Positions 1 through 8,941 of a stretch of 64,000 nt of DNA are shown one piece after another. The notes under the pieces were generated by a model, which was given only the letters and a program-made list of their open reading frames with translations, was not told where the DNA came from and did not search any database. Positions within the stretch are counted from its first letter, which is position 1. The number at the start of each line of letters is the position of its first letter. The stretch covers positions 62,001 through 126,000 of the forward strand of contig NZ_PQGD01000015.1 of assembly GCF_002915575.1 (NCBI RefSeq), given 5' to 3'. This stretch comes from Superficieibacter electus (GTDB lineage Bacteria; Pseudomonadota; Gammaproteobacteria; Enterobacterales; Enterobacteriaceae). Position numbers and translations under genes: made by a program.

Positions 1-9
1 CCCTGAAAC

Positions 10-327
10 TTAGCCATGCGCAACCTCCTGTTCAACGGCCTCAAAGACAGCATCCCCGAATTTAATGGGATCGGAGACGCTGCACTCCAGCTTAACCATC
101 CCTGCAAAACGTTCTTTACCGCTGATGGCGACATCGGCGGCAATAATCACCGCATCGGCCCGCGCCAGATCCTCGTCAAGGATCTCATTCTCCGCCCCCA
201 TGCTGCCCTGGGTTTCAACTTTAACCTCGTGACCCCGTTTTTTCCCCGTCATTTCAAGCGCTTCCGCAGCCATGTAAGTATGGGCAACACCGGTCGGACA
301 TGCAGCAACACAAACAATAAACATCAT
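10..327 (-). CDS. fructose-family PTS EIIB component
   Basis: A 105-residue stand-alone EIIB domain of the fructose PTS family, which relays phosphate from EIIA to a sugar entering through EIIC. The phosphorylated cysteine lies in the N-terminal motif VAACPTGVAHTY, and the typical KVETQGS segment follows near residue 36. It is close in type to FrwB/FrwD and to the EIIB part of FrvB further along this window. The start is the first of two adjacent Met codons, with an AGAGG element upstream. The partner EIIC is probably just outside the window on the left; only 9 bases follow the stop. The substrate cannot be told from EIIB alone. Confidence 0.88.
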   Translation of the reverse strand: MMFIVCVAACPTGVAHTYMAAEALEMTGKKRGHEVKVETQGSMGAENEILDEDLARADAVIIAADVAISGKERFAGMVKLECSVSDPIKFGDAVFEAVEQEVAHG

Positions 328-335
328 TCAGCCTC

Positions 336-788
336 TCAGGTTTGTTCAGACAAAAAAAAGCACAATGGCGAAAACGCGCATTGTGCTTTGTGGATGACAC
401 CAAATTGGCCTGCGCGATGGCAATCGGCACCGCTGGCATGGCGGCAGGCGATTAACTGGCGCAGGCTGGATATACGGAAACTAAAACGCAATTCATCGCG
501 TTTACGGCAACATAACACGCGCTGGCAAGGCGACGGCGAAATCGCCGCGAGGCGTTGTTTGTGCCGGTGGAAGCGGGCGCGTAATGCCTGCCCGGTACAA
601 TCCCATAAACGGGACCACTCCTGCGACATTTGATAATGCGGACAGTCGGCGGAAGACAGGTCAACGTCGGCAAGATCGTCAGGTGAATTTAGCCAACAAA
701 TATCATCAAGCGCGACGTTACCTTTGTTATCTCGCGATAACAAAAAAGCAGCGGCGGATATAAACAGCAAAATGATAAGGGCTAACAT
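336..788 (-). CDS. small membrane-anchored protein, function unknown
   Basis: A 150-codon frame that starts with a hydrophobic segment (MLALIILLFISAAAFLL), so it is likely a signal anchor or an uncleaved signal peptide, followed by a Cys-, His- and Arg-rich tail. The start has a strong GGAGG ribosome site 6 bases upstream. I do not recognise the family. The last 20 or so codons run through a strong intrinsic terminator hairpin, so the true protein may be shorter, or the gene may have lost its original end by frameshift. It lies between rhaR and the EIIB gene on the same strand. Confidence 0.45.
   Translation of the reverse strand: MLALIILLFISAAAFLLSRDNKGNVALDDICWLNSPDDLADVDLSSADCPHYQMSQEWSRLWDCTGQALRARFHRHKQRLAAISPSPCQRVLCCRKRDELRFSFRISSLRQLIACRHASGADCHRAGQFGVIHKAQCAFSPLCFFLSEQT
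350..392 (-). terminator. intrinsic terminator before the EIIB gene
   Basis: On the minus strand an AAAGCACAATG arm pairs perfectly with CATTGTGCTTT around a short GC-rich loop, and is followed by a run of T residues. It should end transcripts from the rhaR side before the EIIB gene. It overlaps the 3' end of the 150-codon frame. Confidence 0.8.
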
Positions 789-908
789 TCTACCTCCATG
801 AGTGAATGATATATTATAAAACAAAATTTCCGCAAACAAATGTGATTTATAGCACAGAGATTTATTTTAATTTTCGCCAGCGGTTTGCGAATGTTATTTC
901 GCCTCCCG

Positions 909-1781
909 TTAATTATTCATCATATTTATATTTACCGCAGTTCCGTCGCGGCTGCGATGACGCCATTGTCCCGGTGTCATGCCTATTTCGCGGTTAAATA
1001 CCACAGAAAAATAATTACTGTCCTCAAAGCCGCACTGCATGGCGATATCACCAATCAGTATTTCCGTGTGCTGCAGGAGATATTGTGCGTGGCAGATCCG
1101 CAACTGACGCAGATACTGGCTGATGGTCATCCCTGTCTGGCTGCGAAATTGCTGGCGAAGGGGACGCTCGCTGCACTGCTCCTGTTCGCAAAAGGTTTCG
1201 AGTACGAAAGGTTTATCCAGACTTCCTGCCAGCGCGGTGATCAGCTTATCCAGCAATGGCTCGCGCGACGTCGCCGATAAATTATCAGTGGTATAGCGGT
1301 GTCTTTTCAGCAGTACCACCAGCTGCGCAAAGAGCAGTTCAGCCATGTCATTGGCCTGCGCGTCATGGTGGATACTTTCATGTTCGAGCTGGGAGATGAC
1401 CTGCCGGGCCTGCGTCATCCCGCTACTGCTAAGCCGCCAGTGCGCGCGCCGATCGTTTCCCTTAAGGCCAGGAATATGCGCGTCCCAGTCGACATTAAGT
1501 TTAAGCCGGTCGGGGCAGTAGATAATATTTTGCAATACCAGGTCGTTGACCGAAGCATAAGAGTGTTTGTCTTCGGCGCGGATATAAAATAGATCGCCGC
1601 GCGTAATGCGGTACGGACGGTCATTGAGGACGTGCAGGCCATTGCCGCGCCATACCAGCACCAGTTCGCAAAACTCGTGAGTATGTTCAGCAAAGACGTT
1701 TTGCGGATAGCGATCCGCAACGGCAACGGCCTGGCCGGCGCTGGTGAAAAAGTCGGCTTTACGAAGAATTAACTGGCCCAC
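909..1781 (-). CDS. rhaR: AraC-family transcriptional activator RhaR
   Basis: L-rhamnose-responsive activator that switches on rhaSR transcription. The protein (290 residues) has an N-terminal AraC-type cupin for rhamnose (the HTHEFCELV stretch matches the family) and a C-terminal double helix-turn-helix from about residue 185, including the characteristic [21 protein letters not shown] segment. The chosen start is a GTG with a GAGGTG element upstream. The N terminus differs from the annotated E. coli protein but the [13 protein letters not shown] core aligns well. It is transcribed after rhaS with a 75-bp gap and away from rhaBAD. Confidence 0.95.
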   Translation of the reverse strand: MGQLILRKADFFTSAGQAVAVADRYPQNVFAEHTHEFCELVLVWRGNGLHVLNDRPYRITRGDLFYIRAEDKHSYASVNDLVLQNIIYCPDRLKLNVDWDAHIPGLKGNDRRAHWRLSSSGMTQARQVISQLEHESIHHDAQANDMAELLFAQLVVLLKRHRYTTDNLSATSREPLLDKLITALAGSLDKPFVLETFCEQEQCSERPLRQQFRSQTGMTISQYLRQLRICHAQYLLQHTEILIGDIAMQCGFEDSNYFSVVFNREIGMTPGQWRHRSRDGTAVNINMMNN

Positions 1782-1856
1782 AGCAGGATCACCTCAACGA
1801 CGAATGACTGGTTATTATCGTCTGACGGGTGGTTAAAAACGTTGATTGTCTTCGCG

Positions 1857-2693
1857 TTACTGAAGAATTTCGTCGCGCCCCTGGCGGATATCGCGCGGCG
1901 ACCATGAAAACTCGCGGCGAAAAAGGGTCGAAAAATGGTTACTGTCGCCGAATCCGCAGCGATAAGCGATATCAGTGACGCTATCGTCGCTGTGCCGCAG
2001 CAGGTGACGCGCTTTAATCAGACGCAGCCGGTTCAGATAACGTTGCGGCGTCAGGCCGGTGGATTGCTTGAGCTGACGATGCAATGTCCGCAGCGACAAC
2101 GAGAAACGATCTGCCAGATCGTCCCAGCACACCTCGTCGGCAAAATGATCGTCAAGCCAGGCGATCAGCTGATTCAGACGAGCGTCATTATCCTGCGCGC
2201 CTTCCGCCAGGCTGCTTTTACGCAGCAGTACCAGCAGTTGCATAAACAGCAGTTCGCGATTCGCCCGTTCCGGCGCATCCGCCGCGTCGTCTTTCGGTTC
2301 AAGCTGGCTGACAAGCTGCCGCACCTGCGTCAGCACCGTCTGATTAACGCGCCAGTGTGAAGGGTATTGACCATTCTGCTCCTGCGGCAGCAGCAGATTC
2401 AGACCGCTCAAAAACTGAAAGGCGTCCGGCGATCGGTACAGCACGTTGGTCAGACACAGGTTATCGGTGTGCTCATACAAATGACGATCGTGGTCGCGAA
2501 CAAAACAGATCGTCCCGCCGCTGATGGTATAGGGCTGTCCGTTAAAAACATGAATGCCAGTACCGTGTTCGACAATCACGATTTCATGAAAGTCATGATG
2601 ATGCTCCGGGAAGGCCGACTGCGGAAGACGCGGCTCGATCGCCACTGGCGAACTACCCGAAGGAAAGAAATCCACGCTGTGAAGTACGGTCAT
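1857..2693 (-). CDS. rhaS: AraC-family transcriptional activator RhaS
   Basis: Rhamnose-dependent activator of the rhaBAD promoter, and of rhaT in relatives. The 278 residues match the E. coli length exactly when the start is placed at [10 protein letters not shown], four codons inside the longest frame. The N-terminal cupin contains [18 protein letters not shown]. The C-terminal AraC DNA-binding domain includes [19 protein letters not shown] and [17 protein letters not shown]. The gene is divergent from rhaB across a roughly 290-bp control region and probably cotranscribed with rhaR. Confidence 0.96.
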   Translation of the reverse strand: MTVLHSVDFFPSGSSPVAIEPRLPQSAFPEHHHDFHEIVIVEHGTGIHVFNGQPYTISGGTICFVRDHDRHLYEHTDNLCLTNVLYRSPDAFQFLSGLNLLLPQEQNGQYPSHWRVNQTVLTQVRQLVSQLEPKDDAADAPERANRELLFMQLLVLLRKSSLAEGAQDNDARLNQLIAWLDDHFADEVCWDDLADRFSLSLRTLHRQLKQSTGLTPQRYLNRLRLIKARHLLRHSDDSVTDIAYRCGFGDSNHFSTLFRREFSWSPRDIRQGRDEILQ

Positions 2694-2858
2694 AAGAGTC
2701 GCCACCAGTGAGAAGAATTCTCATCATAGTAATTAAGGGCTCGCATTCTCATCTTGAAATTTTGACGACAAAGCATGCAAACACTGCCGATTTTTCAAGA
2801 AACGGCGGGAAAGCGTCGGAAATGCGGCGGCGGTCACATACCCGCTTTCGTGGGAAAG

Positions 2859-2874
2859 TGTGAGCTTTCTCACG
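2859..2874. promoter_or_regulatory. CRP site of the rhaBAD control region
   Basis: TGTGAGCTTTCTCACG has two good CRP half sites with the standard 6-bp spacer. It lies about 110 bp before the rhaB start codon, in a position equivalent to the CRP site that acts with RhaS at E. coli rhaBAD. Confidence 0.8.
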
Positions 2875-2875
2875 T

Positions 2876-2956
2876 TCATCTTTGCTTTCTTGCCAGCGGC
2901 CAATTGCGCCTGTCAGTAGCAAGAAGGTAGAAACCAACGTCCTTTTTTAGACTGTC
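2876..2956 (+). promoter_or_regulatory. rhaBAD promoter with RhaS sites
   Basis: Between the CRP site and rhaB, the segments around CTTTCTTGCCAG and GTCAGTAGCAAGAAGG resemble the two halves of the E. coli RhaS operator. The stretch TTTTTTAGACTG near 2943-2954 corresponds to the E. coli sequence at the -10 region. Assignment rests on similarity to the remembered E. coli promoter. Confidence 0.6.
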
Positions 2957-2983
2957 CGCAATGACATTAAGAAGGACCCGATC

Positions 2984-4453
2984 ATGACTTTTCGCCATTG
3001 TGTTGCTGTCGATTTAGGTGCCTCCAGCGGGCGTGTAATGCTCGCACGCTATGACCGCAAACAACGCACCCTCGCACTGCGTGAAATGCACCGCTTCGTC
3101 AATCGTCTGCAAAAAGTGGACGGTTATGACTGTTGGGATATCGACAGTCTGGAGGCGGAAATCCGCCGTGGTCTGGAGAACGTGTGCGAGGCGGGCATCG
3201 TTATTGACAGTATCGGCGTGGATACCTGGGGCGTGGATTACGTACTGCTGAACCGCCAGGGCGAACGCGTTGGCTTGCCCATCGCCTATCGTGATAAGCG
3301 TACCGACGGGGTGATGGCGCAGGCGCTGAATGAGCTCGGTAAAGAGGAAATTTACCGCCGTAGTGGAATTCAGTTTTTGCCGTTTAACACGCTCTATCAA
3401 CTACACACACTGGCCCATCAACAACCGGAGGTGACGCACGATGTCGCTCATGCGTTACTGATCCCCGACTATTTCAGCTACCGCCTTACCGGGCAAATGA
3501 ACTGGGAATATACCAACGCCACTACCACACAACTGGTTAATATCAATACCGATAGCTGGGATGAAACTCTGCTGCACTGGACGGGAGCCGACGCCTCATG
3601 GTTCGGTAAACCCACGCATCCGGGCAATGTGATTGGCCACTGGACCTGCCCACAGGGTAATGCCATTCCCGTCGTGGCGGTCGCCAGTCACGATACCGCC
3701 AGCGCGGTGATTGCCGTTCCACTGGAAGGCAAAGATGCTGCGTGGATCTCCTCCGGCACCTGGTCGTTGATGGGCTTTGAGAGTAAAACACCGTATACCA
3801 GCGATCGCGCGCTGGCCGCCAATATTACCAACGAAGGCGGCGCGGAAGGCCGTTACCGGGTGCTAAAAAACATCATGGGCCTGTGGTTGCTCCAGCGGGT
3901 ACTCACCGAGCAGAAGGTAACCGATCTGCCGGCGCTGATTACCCGTACTGAAAGGCTACCTGCCTGCCGCTTTGTCATTAATCCTAACGATGACCGCTTT
4001 ATCAACCCGGATAACATGAGTATTGAGATCCAGGCCGCCTGTCGCGAAGCCGGACAGCCCGTTCCGCAAAGCGACGCAGAACTGGCACGCTGCATTTTCG
4101 ACAGCCTCGCGATCCTGTATGCCGATGTGTTGAATGAATTGGCGTTCCTGCGCGGTAAACCGTTCAGCCAGTTGCACATTGTCGGCGGCGGTTGCCAGAA
4201 CCAGTTACTTAATCAGCTTTGCGCTGACGCCTGCGGCATTACGGTGATCGCCGGACCGGTTGAAGCATCAACGCTCGGCAATATTGGCGTGCAGTTGATG
4301 ACACTGGATGAACTGAGCGACGTCTCTGATTTTCGCAAGGTTGTCGTTTCTAACCACGACCTGACCACCTTTACCCCTCATCCTGATAATGAGATCGCCC
4401 GCTACGTCGCGCAGTCTCAGAACACACGACAGACAAAGGAGCTTTGCGCATGA
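2984..4453 (+). CDS. rhaB: L-rhamnulokinase RhaB
   Basis: Phosphorylates L-rhamnulose with ATP to L-rhamnulose 1-phosphate, the second step of rhamnose breakdown. The 489 residues are a complete FGGY-type kinase: the N-terminal phosphate loop [13 protein letters not shown], the substrate motif VDTWGVDY near residue 82, and the C-terminal ATP-site motif [14 protein letters not shown] near residue 400. The ribosome site GAAGGA precedes the ATG. It is the first gene of the operon, and its stop overlaps the rhaA start (ATGA), which suggests translational coupling. Confidence 0.97.
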   Translation: MTFRHCVAVDLGASSGRVMLARYDRKQRTLALREMHRFVNRLQKVDGYDCWDIDSLEAEIRRGLENVCEAGIVIDSIGVDTWGVDYVLLNRQGERVGLPIAYRDKRTDGVMAQALNELGKEEIYRRSGIQFLPFNTLYQLHTLAHQQPEVTHDVAHALLIPDYFSYRLTGQMNWEYTNATTTQLVNINTDSWDETLLHWTGADASWFGKPTHPGNVIGHWTCPQGNAIPVVAVASHDTASAVIAVPLEGKDAAWISSGTWSLMGFESKTPYTSDRALAANITNEGGAEGRYRVLKNIMGLWLLQRVLTEQKVTDLPALITRTERLPACRFVINPNDDRFINPDNMSIEIQAACREAGQPVPQSDAELARCIFDSLAILYADVLNELAFLRGKPFSQLHIVGGGCQNQLLNQLCADACGITVIAGPVEASTLGNIGVQLMTLDELSDVSDFRKVVVSNHDLTTFTPHPDNEIARYVAQSQNTRQTKELCA

Positions 4454-5709
4454 CCACTCCATTAGAACACGCCTGGGAACTCGCGAAACAGCGGTTTGCT
4501 GCTGTAGGTATTAATGTCGAGGAGGCGCTGCGCCAGCTCGATCGCCTGCCCGTCTCCATGCACTGCTGGCAGGGCGATGACGTTGCCGGTTTTGAAAACC
4601 CCGAAGGAAGTCTGACTGGCGGCATACAGGCCACAGGTAACTATCCGGGCAAAGCGCGTAATGCCGCTGAACTTCGCGCCGACCTGGAGCTGGCATTTAG
4701 CCTGATACCCGGGCCGAAACGTCTCAATCTGCACGCGATCTACCTCGAAGCTGCCGCCCCGGTTGCGCGCGATCACATCAAACCAGAACATTTCAAAAAC
4801 TGGGTTGAATGGGCCAAAACTAACAAACTGGGGCTGGATTTTAACCCCTCCTGCTTTTCCCATCCGCTGAGCGCCGATGGCTTTACGCTTTCACATGCTA
4901 ACCCTGAGATTCGTCAGTTCTGGATCGATCACTGCAAGGCCAGCCGCCGTGTTTCGGCCTACTTTGGCGAACAGCTTGGTACGCCGTCGGTAATGAATAT
5001 CTGGGTCCCGGACGGCATGAAAGACGTTACCGTCGACCGCCTCGCGCCGCGTCAGCGCCTGCTGGAGGCGCTGGATGAGGTGATCAGCGAGAAGCTGGAC
5101 CCGGCACACCATATTGATGCGGTAGAAAGCAAACTGTTCGGCATCGGCGCGGAGAGCTATACGGTCGGCTCCAACGAATTTTATATGGGCTACGCCACCA
5201 GCCGCCAGACCGCGCTGTGCCTGGACGCCGGACATTTTCATCCGACGGAGGTGATCTCCGACAAAATCTCCGCCGCCATGCTCTACGTGCCGCGCCTGCT
5301 GCTGCACGTCAGCCGCCCGGTTCGCTGGGACAGCGATCACGTGGTGCTGCTGGATGATGAAACGCAGGCCATCGCCAGCGAAATTATTCGTCATGACCTG
5401 TTTGACCGCGTGCATATCGGCCTCGACTTCTTTGATGCGTCCATTAACCGCATCGCAGCATGGGTGATTGGCACGCGCAATATGAAAAAAGCGTTGCTCC
5501 GCGCCCTGCTGGAGCCAACCGAACATCTGCGCCAGCTTGAAGAGGCGGGTGATTACACCGCGCGTCTGGCGCTGCTGGAAGAACAAAAATCACTGCCATG
5601 GCAGGCGGTGTGGGAGATGTATTGCCAGCGTCACGATACCCCGGCAGGCAGCCAGTGGCTGGATAACGTGCGCGGGTACGAAAAAGAGATTTTACGCCAG
5701 CGCGGGTGA
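4450..5709 (+). CDS. rhaA: L-rhamnose isomerase RhaA
   Basis: Metal-dependent cytoplasmic enzyme that interconverts L-rhamnose and L-rhamnulose, the first step of the pathway. The 419 residues equal the E. coli length. Conserved stretches are easy to see: [20 protein letters not shown], the metal-site region [20 protein letters not shown] and [16 protein letters not shown]. The start overlaps the rhaB stop by 4 bases. The neighbouring proteins are rhamnulokinase upstream and the aldolase downstream, but a 466-bp gap filled with repeats separates rhaA from rhaD. Confidence 0.97.
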   Translation: MTTPLEHAWELAKQRFAAVGINVEEALRQLDRLPVSMHCWQGDDVAGFENPEGSLTGGIQATGNYPGKARNAAELRADLELAFSLIPGPKRLNLHAIYLEAAAPVARDHIKPEHFKNWVEWAKTNKLGLDFNPSCFSHPLSADGFTLSHANPEIRQFWIDHCKASRRVSAYFGEQLGTPSVMNIWVPDGMKDVTVDRLAPRQRLLEALDEVISEKLDPAHHIDAVESKLFGIGAESYTVGSNEFYMGYATSRQTALCLDAGHFHPTEVISDKISAAMLYVPRLLLHVSRPVRWDSDHVVLLDDETQAIASEIIRHDLFDRVHIGLDFFDASINRIAAWVIGTRNMKKALLRALLEPTEHLRQLEEAGDYTARLALLEEQKSLPWQAVWEMYCQRHDTPAGSQWLDNVRGYEKEILRQRG

Positions 5710-5715
5710 ACCTGT

Positions 5716-5752
5716 GCCGGATGGCGCTGCGCTTATCCGGCCTACAGTGGCC
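5716..5752. repeat. REP-type palindrome after rhaA
   Basis: GTGCCGGATGGCGCTGCGC followed by a TTATCCGGCCTACA half is a classic enterobacterial REP element: an imperfect palindrome with GCCGGAT arms. It lies directly after the rhaA stop and ahead of the tandem array. Confidence 0.75.
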
Positions 5753-6160
5753 GCCACCGGGCAGGAAGGTTCAACAATCTCGCAGGCCCGGTAAGCGCGG
5801 CACCACCGGGCAGGAAGGTTTAACAATCTCGCAGGCCCGGTAAGCGCAGCGCCACCGGGCAGGAAGGCTTAACCATCTCGCAGGCCCGGTAAGCGCAGCG
5901 CCACCGGGCAGGAAGGCTTAACCGTCTCGCAGGCCCGGTAAGCGCAGCACCACCGGGCAGGAAGGCTTAACCATCTCGTAGGCCCGGTAAGCGCAGCGCC
6001 ACCGGGCAGGAAGGCTTAACCATCTCGTAGGCCCGGTAAGCGCAGCGCCACCGGGCAGGAAGGTTCAACAATCTCGCAGGCCCGGTAAGCGCAGCGCCAC
6101 CGGGCAGGTCAGCTCAACAGTTAACGCAGGCCTGGTAAGCAAAGCGCTACCGGGCATTTT
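5752..6160. repeat. tandem array of 49-bp REP-type units inside rhaBAD
   Basis: About eight head-to-tail copies. Unit boundaries at the GCAGGCCCGG/GTAGGCCCGG word fall at 5782, 5831, 5880, 5929, 5978, 6027, 6076 and 6126, a spacing of exactly 49 bp except for the last (50 bp, diverged). Each unit carries an inverted repeat, GCCCGGTA...CACCGGGC, typical of REP sequences, plus a linker GCAGGAAGGYTYAACMATCTC. It sits within the transcript between rhaA and rhaD, so several stable stem-loops are expected in the mRNA, where they could affect 3'-end stability of rhaBA or attenuate rhaD. Confidence 0.92.
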
Positions 6161-6175
6161 AAGGAAAGTGAAGAT

Positions 6176-7006
6176 ATGCAGACTATTACCGATTCCTGGT
6201 TTGTCCAGGGCATGATCAAAGCCACCTCTGACGCCTGGCTGAAGGGCTGGGACGAGCGCAACGGCGGCAACCTGACGCTGCGTCTGGATGCCGCAGATAT
6301 CGCGCCCTACGAAGCCGACTTCCACGCGCAGCCACGCTATATCGCGCTGAGCCAGCCGATGCCTTTACTGGCGAATACCGCGTTTATCGTCACCGGCTCC
6401 GGCAAATTCTTCCGCAACGTCCAGCTCGATCCGGCGGCCAGTCTTGGCGTAGTGAAAGTGGACAGCGACGGTGCGGGCTACCACATTTTGTGGGGACTTA
6501 CCGATGAGGCCGTGCCGACCTCGGAACTGCCGGCGCACTTTCTCTCACACTGCGAGCGCATTAAGGCCACTAACGGAAAAGATCGGGTGATCATGCACTG
6601 CCATGCCACCAACCTGATTGCGCTCACTTACGTGCTGGAAAATAACAGCGCATTGATCACCCGCAAGCTATGGGAAGGCAGCACTGAATGTCTGGTGGTT
6701 TTCCCCGATGGCGTCGGCATTCTGCCATGGATGGTGCCCGGTACCGATGAAATCGGCCAGGCCACCGCGCGGGATATGCAACAGCATTCGCTGGTACTGT
6801 GGCCTTTCCATGGCGTCTTCGGCAGCGGGCCGACGCTGGATGAAACCTTCGGCCTGATCGACACCGCTGAAAAATCCGCAGAAGTGCTGGTCAAAGTGAT
6901 CTCCATGGGCGGCATGAAACAGACCATCACCCGCGAAGAGCTGATTGCCCTCGGCAAACGTTTTGGCGTGACCCCGATGGCAAGCGCCCTGGAACTGTAC
7001 GCTTAA
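6176..7006 (+). CDS. rhaD: L-rhamnulose-1-phosphate aldolase RhaD
   Basis: Zinc-dependent class II aldolase that splits L-rhamnulose 1-phosphate into dihydroxyacetone phosphate and L-lactaldehyde. The 276 residues are close to the family length of about 274. Zinc ligands are visible as the HCHATN motif near residue 142 and a later His in LWPFHGVF near 213; the catalytic Glu lies in PTSELPAHF near 117. An AAGGAAAG ribosome site stands 8 bases before the ATG. It follows the REP array, so its translation starts independently of rhaA. The lactaldehyde it makes can be used by the reductase encoded next. Confidence 0.96.
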   Translation: MQTITDSWFVQGMIKATSDAWLKGWDERNGGNLTLRLDAADIAPYEADFHAQPRYIALSQPMPLLANTAFIVTGSGKFFRNVQLDPAASLGVVKVDSDGAGYHILWGLTDEAVPTSELPAHFLSHCERIKATNGKDRVIMHCHATNLIALTYVLENNSALITRKLWEGSTECLVVFPDGVGILPWMVPGTDEIGQATARDMQQHSLVLWPFHGVFGSGPTLDETFGLIDTAEKSAEVLVKVISMGGMKQTITREELIALGKRFGVTPMASALELYA

Positions 7007-7192
7007 TATTGCCCCGCCCTGCGCATTCAGACGGGGCGCGGCTTTTATTGCAATTTTCCTCGCCCGCGTAAACGTAGTGCTACCGGGCATAAAAAACATT
7101 GCGTCATAACATCATTCAAGCTGCATCAGGACATAAGCACATGACTGGGATTTACCCCGGCAGCCTGAAGGATGTCATTAAGGAGAATGATC

Positions 7193-8341
7193 ATGAGCTT
7201 TATGTTGGCACTTCCCAAAATCAGCCTGCATGGTGCAGGCGCAATCGGCGATATGGTTAACCTCGTTGCCGGAAAACAGTGGGGCAAAGCGCTGATCGTC
7301 ACCGATGGTCAGTTGGTCAAACTCGGCCTGCTGGATAGCCTGTTTGCCGCGCTGGATGCGCATAATATGTCTTACCATCTGTTTGACGAGGTTTTCCCGA
7401 ACCCGACAGAAGCACTGGTGCAACAGGGTTACAAAGCATATCAGGACGCAGAGTGCGACTACCTCATTGCCTTCGGCGGCGGTAGTCCGATTGACACCGC
7501 CAAAGCGGTGAAGATCCTGACCGCCAACCCTGGCCCCTCTACGGATTACTCCGGCGTCGGCAAAGTGAAAAATCCGGGCGTGCCGCTGGTGGCAATCAAT
7601 ACCACCGCCGGGACCGCAGCCGAAATGACCAGCAACGCGGTGATCATCAATAGCGAGCGTCAGGTAAAAGAAGTCATTATTGACCCAAATATCATCCCGG
7701 ATATCGCTGTAGACGACGCCAGCGTGATGCTGAACATTCCCGCATCCGTGACGGCGGCAACCGGCATGGACGCCCTGACCCATGCGGTTGAAGCTTATGT
7801 TTCTGTGGGCGCGCATCCGCTGACTGACGCCAACGCGCTGGAGTCCATCCGCCTGATCGCCCAGTGGCTGCCGAAAGCAGTTGATGATGGACATAACCTG
7901 GAAGCCCGCGAGCAGATGGCGTTCGGTCAGTATCTGGCGGGAATGGCATTCAACAGCGCTGGTCTCGGACTGGTACACTCGCTGGCCCACCAGCCAGGCG
8001 CTACCCATAACCTGCCGCATGGCGTCTGCAATGCCATCCTGCTGCCCGTGGTCGAAAACTTTAACCGTCCGAACGCAATAGCTCGCTTTGCCCGCGTGGC
8101 ACAGGCGATGGGAGTGGATACGCGCGGTATGAGCGATGAGGCAGCAAGCGTGGCGGCGATCGACGCCATCCGTGCCCTGAGCAAACGCGTCGGCATTCCG
8201 GCTGGCTTCAGCCAGCTCGGCGTGACAAAAGCGGACATTGAAGGCTGGCTGGACAAAGCTCTCGCTGACCCCTGTGCGCCCTGTAATCCACGCACCGCCA
8301 CACGTGACGAGGTCCGTGAGCTGTATCTGGAGGCGTTATGA
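7193..8341 (+). CDS. FucO-like lactaldehyde reductase / 1,2-propanediol oxidoreductase
   Basis: Iron-containing group III alcohol dehydrogenase of 382 residues, the size of E. coli FucO. It is expected to reduce L-lactaldehyde with NADH to L-1,2-propanediol when rhamnose is fermented. The nucleotide motif [17 protein letters not shown] lies near residue 97. The iron ligands are seen in [13 protein letters not shown] (Asp and His near 196-200) and in [16 protein letters not shown] (His near 263 and 277). The start at 7193 is chosen because AGGAGA precedes it; an upstream in-frame ATG at 7172 lacks such a site. The stop overlaps rhaM by 4 bases. A rhamnose-linked copy is absent from the E. coli rha locus. 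Confidence 0.9.
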   Translation: MSFMLALPKISLHGAGAIGDMVNLVAGKQWGKALIVTDGQLVKLGLLDSLFAALDAHNMSYHLFDEVFPNPTEALVQQGYKAYQDAECDYLIAFGGGSPIDTAKAVKILTANPGPSTDYSGVGKVKNPGVPLVAINTTAGTAAEMTSNAVIINSERQVKEVIIDPNIIPDIAVDDASVMLNIPASVTAATGMDALTHAVEAYVSVGAHPLTDANALESIRLIAQWLPKAVDDGHNLEAREQMAFGQYLAGMAFNSAGLGLVHSLAHQPGATHNLPHGVCNAILLPVVENFNRPNAIARFARVAQAMGVDTRGMSDEAASVAAIDAIRALSKRVGIPAGFSQLGVTKADIEGWLDKALADPCAPCNPRTATRDEVRELYLEAL

Positions 8342-8652
8342 TCCGCAAAGCCTTTGTGATGCAGGTCAATGCCCACGCGCATGAAGAGTACCAGCGCCGC
8401 CATAATCCCATCTGGCCGGAACTGGAAGCCGTATTGAAAGCGCACGGCGCGCACCACTATGCAATTTACCTTGATAAAGAACGCAACCTGCTGTTCGCCA
8501 GCGTTGAGATTGAATCGGAAGAACGCTGGAATGCGGTGGCCGGAACGGAAGTCTGCCAGCGCTGGTGGAAGCATATGCGCGACGTAATGCCTGCGAATGC
8601 GGACAACAGTCCGGTGAGCAGTGAGCTGCAAGAAGTGTTTTATCTGGCATAA
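8338..8652 (+). CDS. rhaM: L-rhamnose mutarotase RhaM
   Basis: Catalyses interconversion of alpha- and beta-L-rhamnose, which feeds the isomerase with the right anomer. The 104 residues are the exact family length. Conserved features include [20 protein letters not shown] with the catalytic His and [10 protein letters not shown] near residue 40. ATG overlaps the stop of the reductase gene, so the two are translationally coupled. It closes the rhamnose operon and is followed by terminator hairpins and REP-type repeats. Confidence 0.96.
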   Translation: MIRKAFVMQVNAHAHEEYQRRHNPIWPELEAVLKAHGAHHYAIYLDKERNLLFASVEIESEERWNAVAGTEVCQRWWKHMRDVMPANADNSPVSSELQEVFYLA

Positions 8653-8713
8653 AGGAAGCATGGCGTTAACGCCAGGCATCAGGCTCCACGGAATAACGCT
8701 TGCTAGCCATCAA

Positions 8714-8744
8714 TAAAAAACGTCTGATTTATCAGGCGTTTTTT
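8714..8744. terminator. terminator after rhaM
   Basis: AAAAAACGTCTGAT and ATCAGGCGTTTTTT form a stem with one G-T pair, flanked by A and T runs, so it can act in both directions. A near copy occurs at 8896-8924. Confidence 0.8.
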
Positions 8745-8752
8745 AATTATAC

Positions 8753-8892
8753 TCGCTGTTTTATCGGGTGGCGGTTTCGCCTTACCCGGCCTACGAAAAC
8801 CATCAATATCGATACGTTATGCGTAACCCGTAGGCCTGTGCAAGCGAAGCGCCGCCAGGCATAATTCCACGGTATAACGTTTGTCAGCAGTC
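8753..8892. repeat. dispersed BIME-like repeat, copy 1
   Basis: A segment of about 140 bp made of two inverted REP-like palindromes (GGGTGGCGGTTTCGCC... and ...GGCCTGTGCAAGCGAAGCG) and ending CCACGGTATAACGTTTGTCAGCA. It is nearly identical to 26324-26463; I count only a dozen or so differences. The two copies are in the same orientation and bracket the beta-glucoside, raffinose and azlCD genes. Confidence 0.85.
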
Positions 8893-8895
8893 TAA

Positions 8896-8924
8896 AAAAA
8901 CGCCTGATAAATCAGGCGTTTTTT
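8896..8924. terminator. bidirectional terminator between repeat and porin gene
   Basis: AAAAAACGCCTGAT and ATCAGGCGTTTTTT form a perfect stem with a 2-base loop, with A and T runs on both sides. It should terminate the glycoporin gene on the minus strand and any read-through from the rha operon. Confidence 0.88.
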
Positions 8925-8941
8925 GCACTTCAACAATAAAC

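Noticed and set aside
16-633. Long plus-strand frame at the left end
   Set aside because: Antisense to the EIIB gene and the small anchored protein; no ribosome site and low-complexity, Arg/His-rich translation.
2749-2937. 62-codon minus-strand frame in the rhaS-rhaB gap
   Set aside because: Overlaps the CRP and RhaS sites; no ribosome site.
4891-5586. 231-codon minus-strand frame
   Set aside because: Lies wholly inside rhaA, on the opposite strand, with no known motifs; a shadow of a high-GC coding region.
5752-6160. Possible CRISPR array (regular 49-bp repeats)
   Set aside because: The whole unit repeats without unique spacers, the units contain REP stems, and no cas genes are present. 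It is a tandem REP array.
7178-8020. 280-codon minus-strand frame
   Set aside because: Antisense to the lactaldehyde reductase gene, which has full family motifs.
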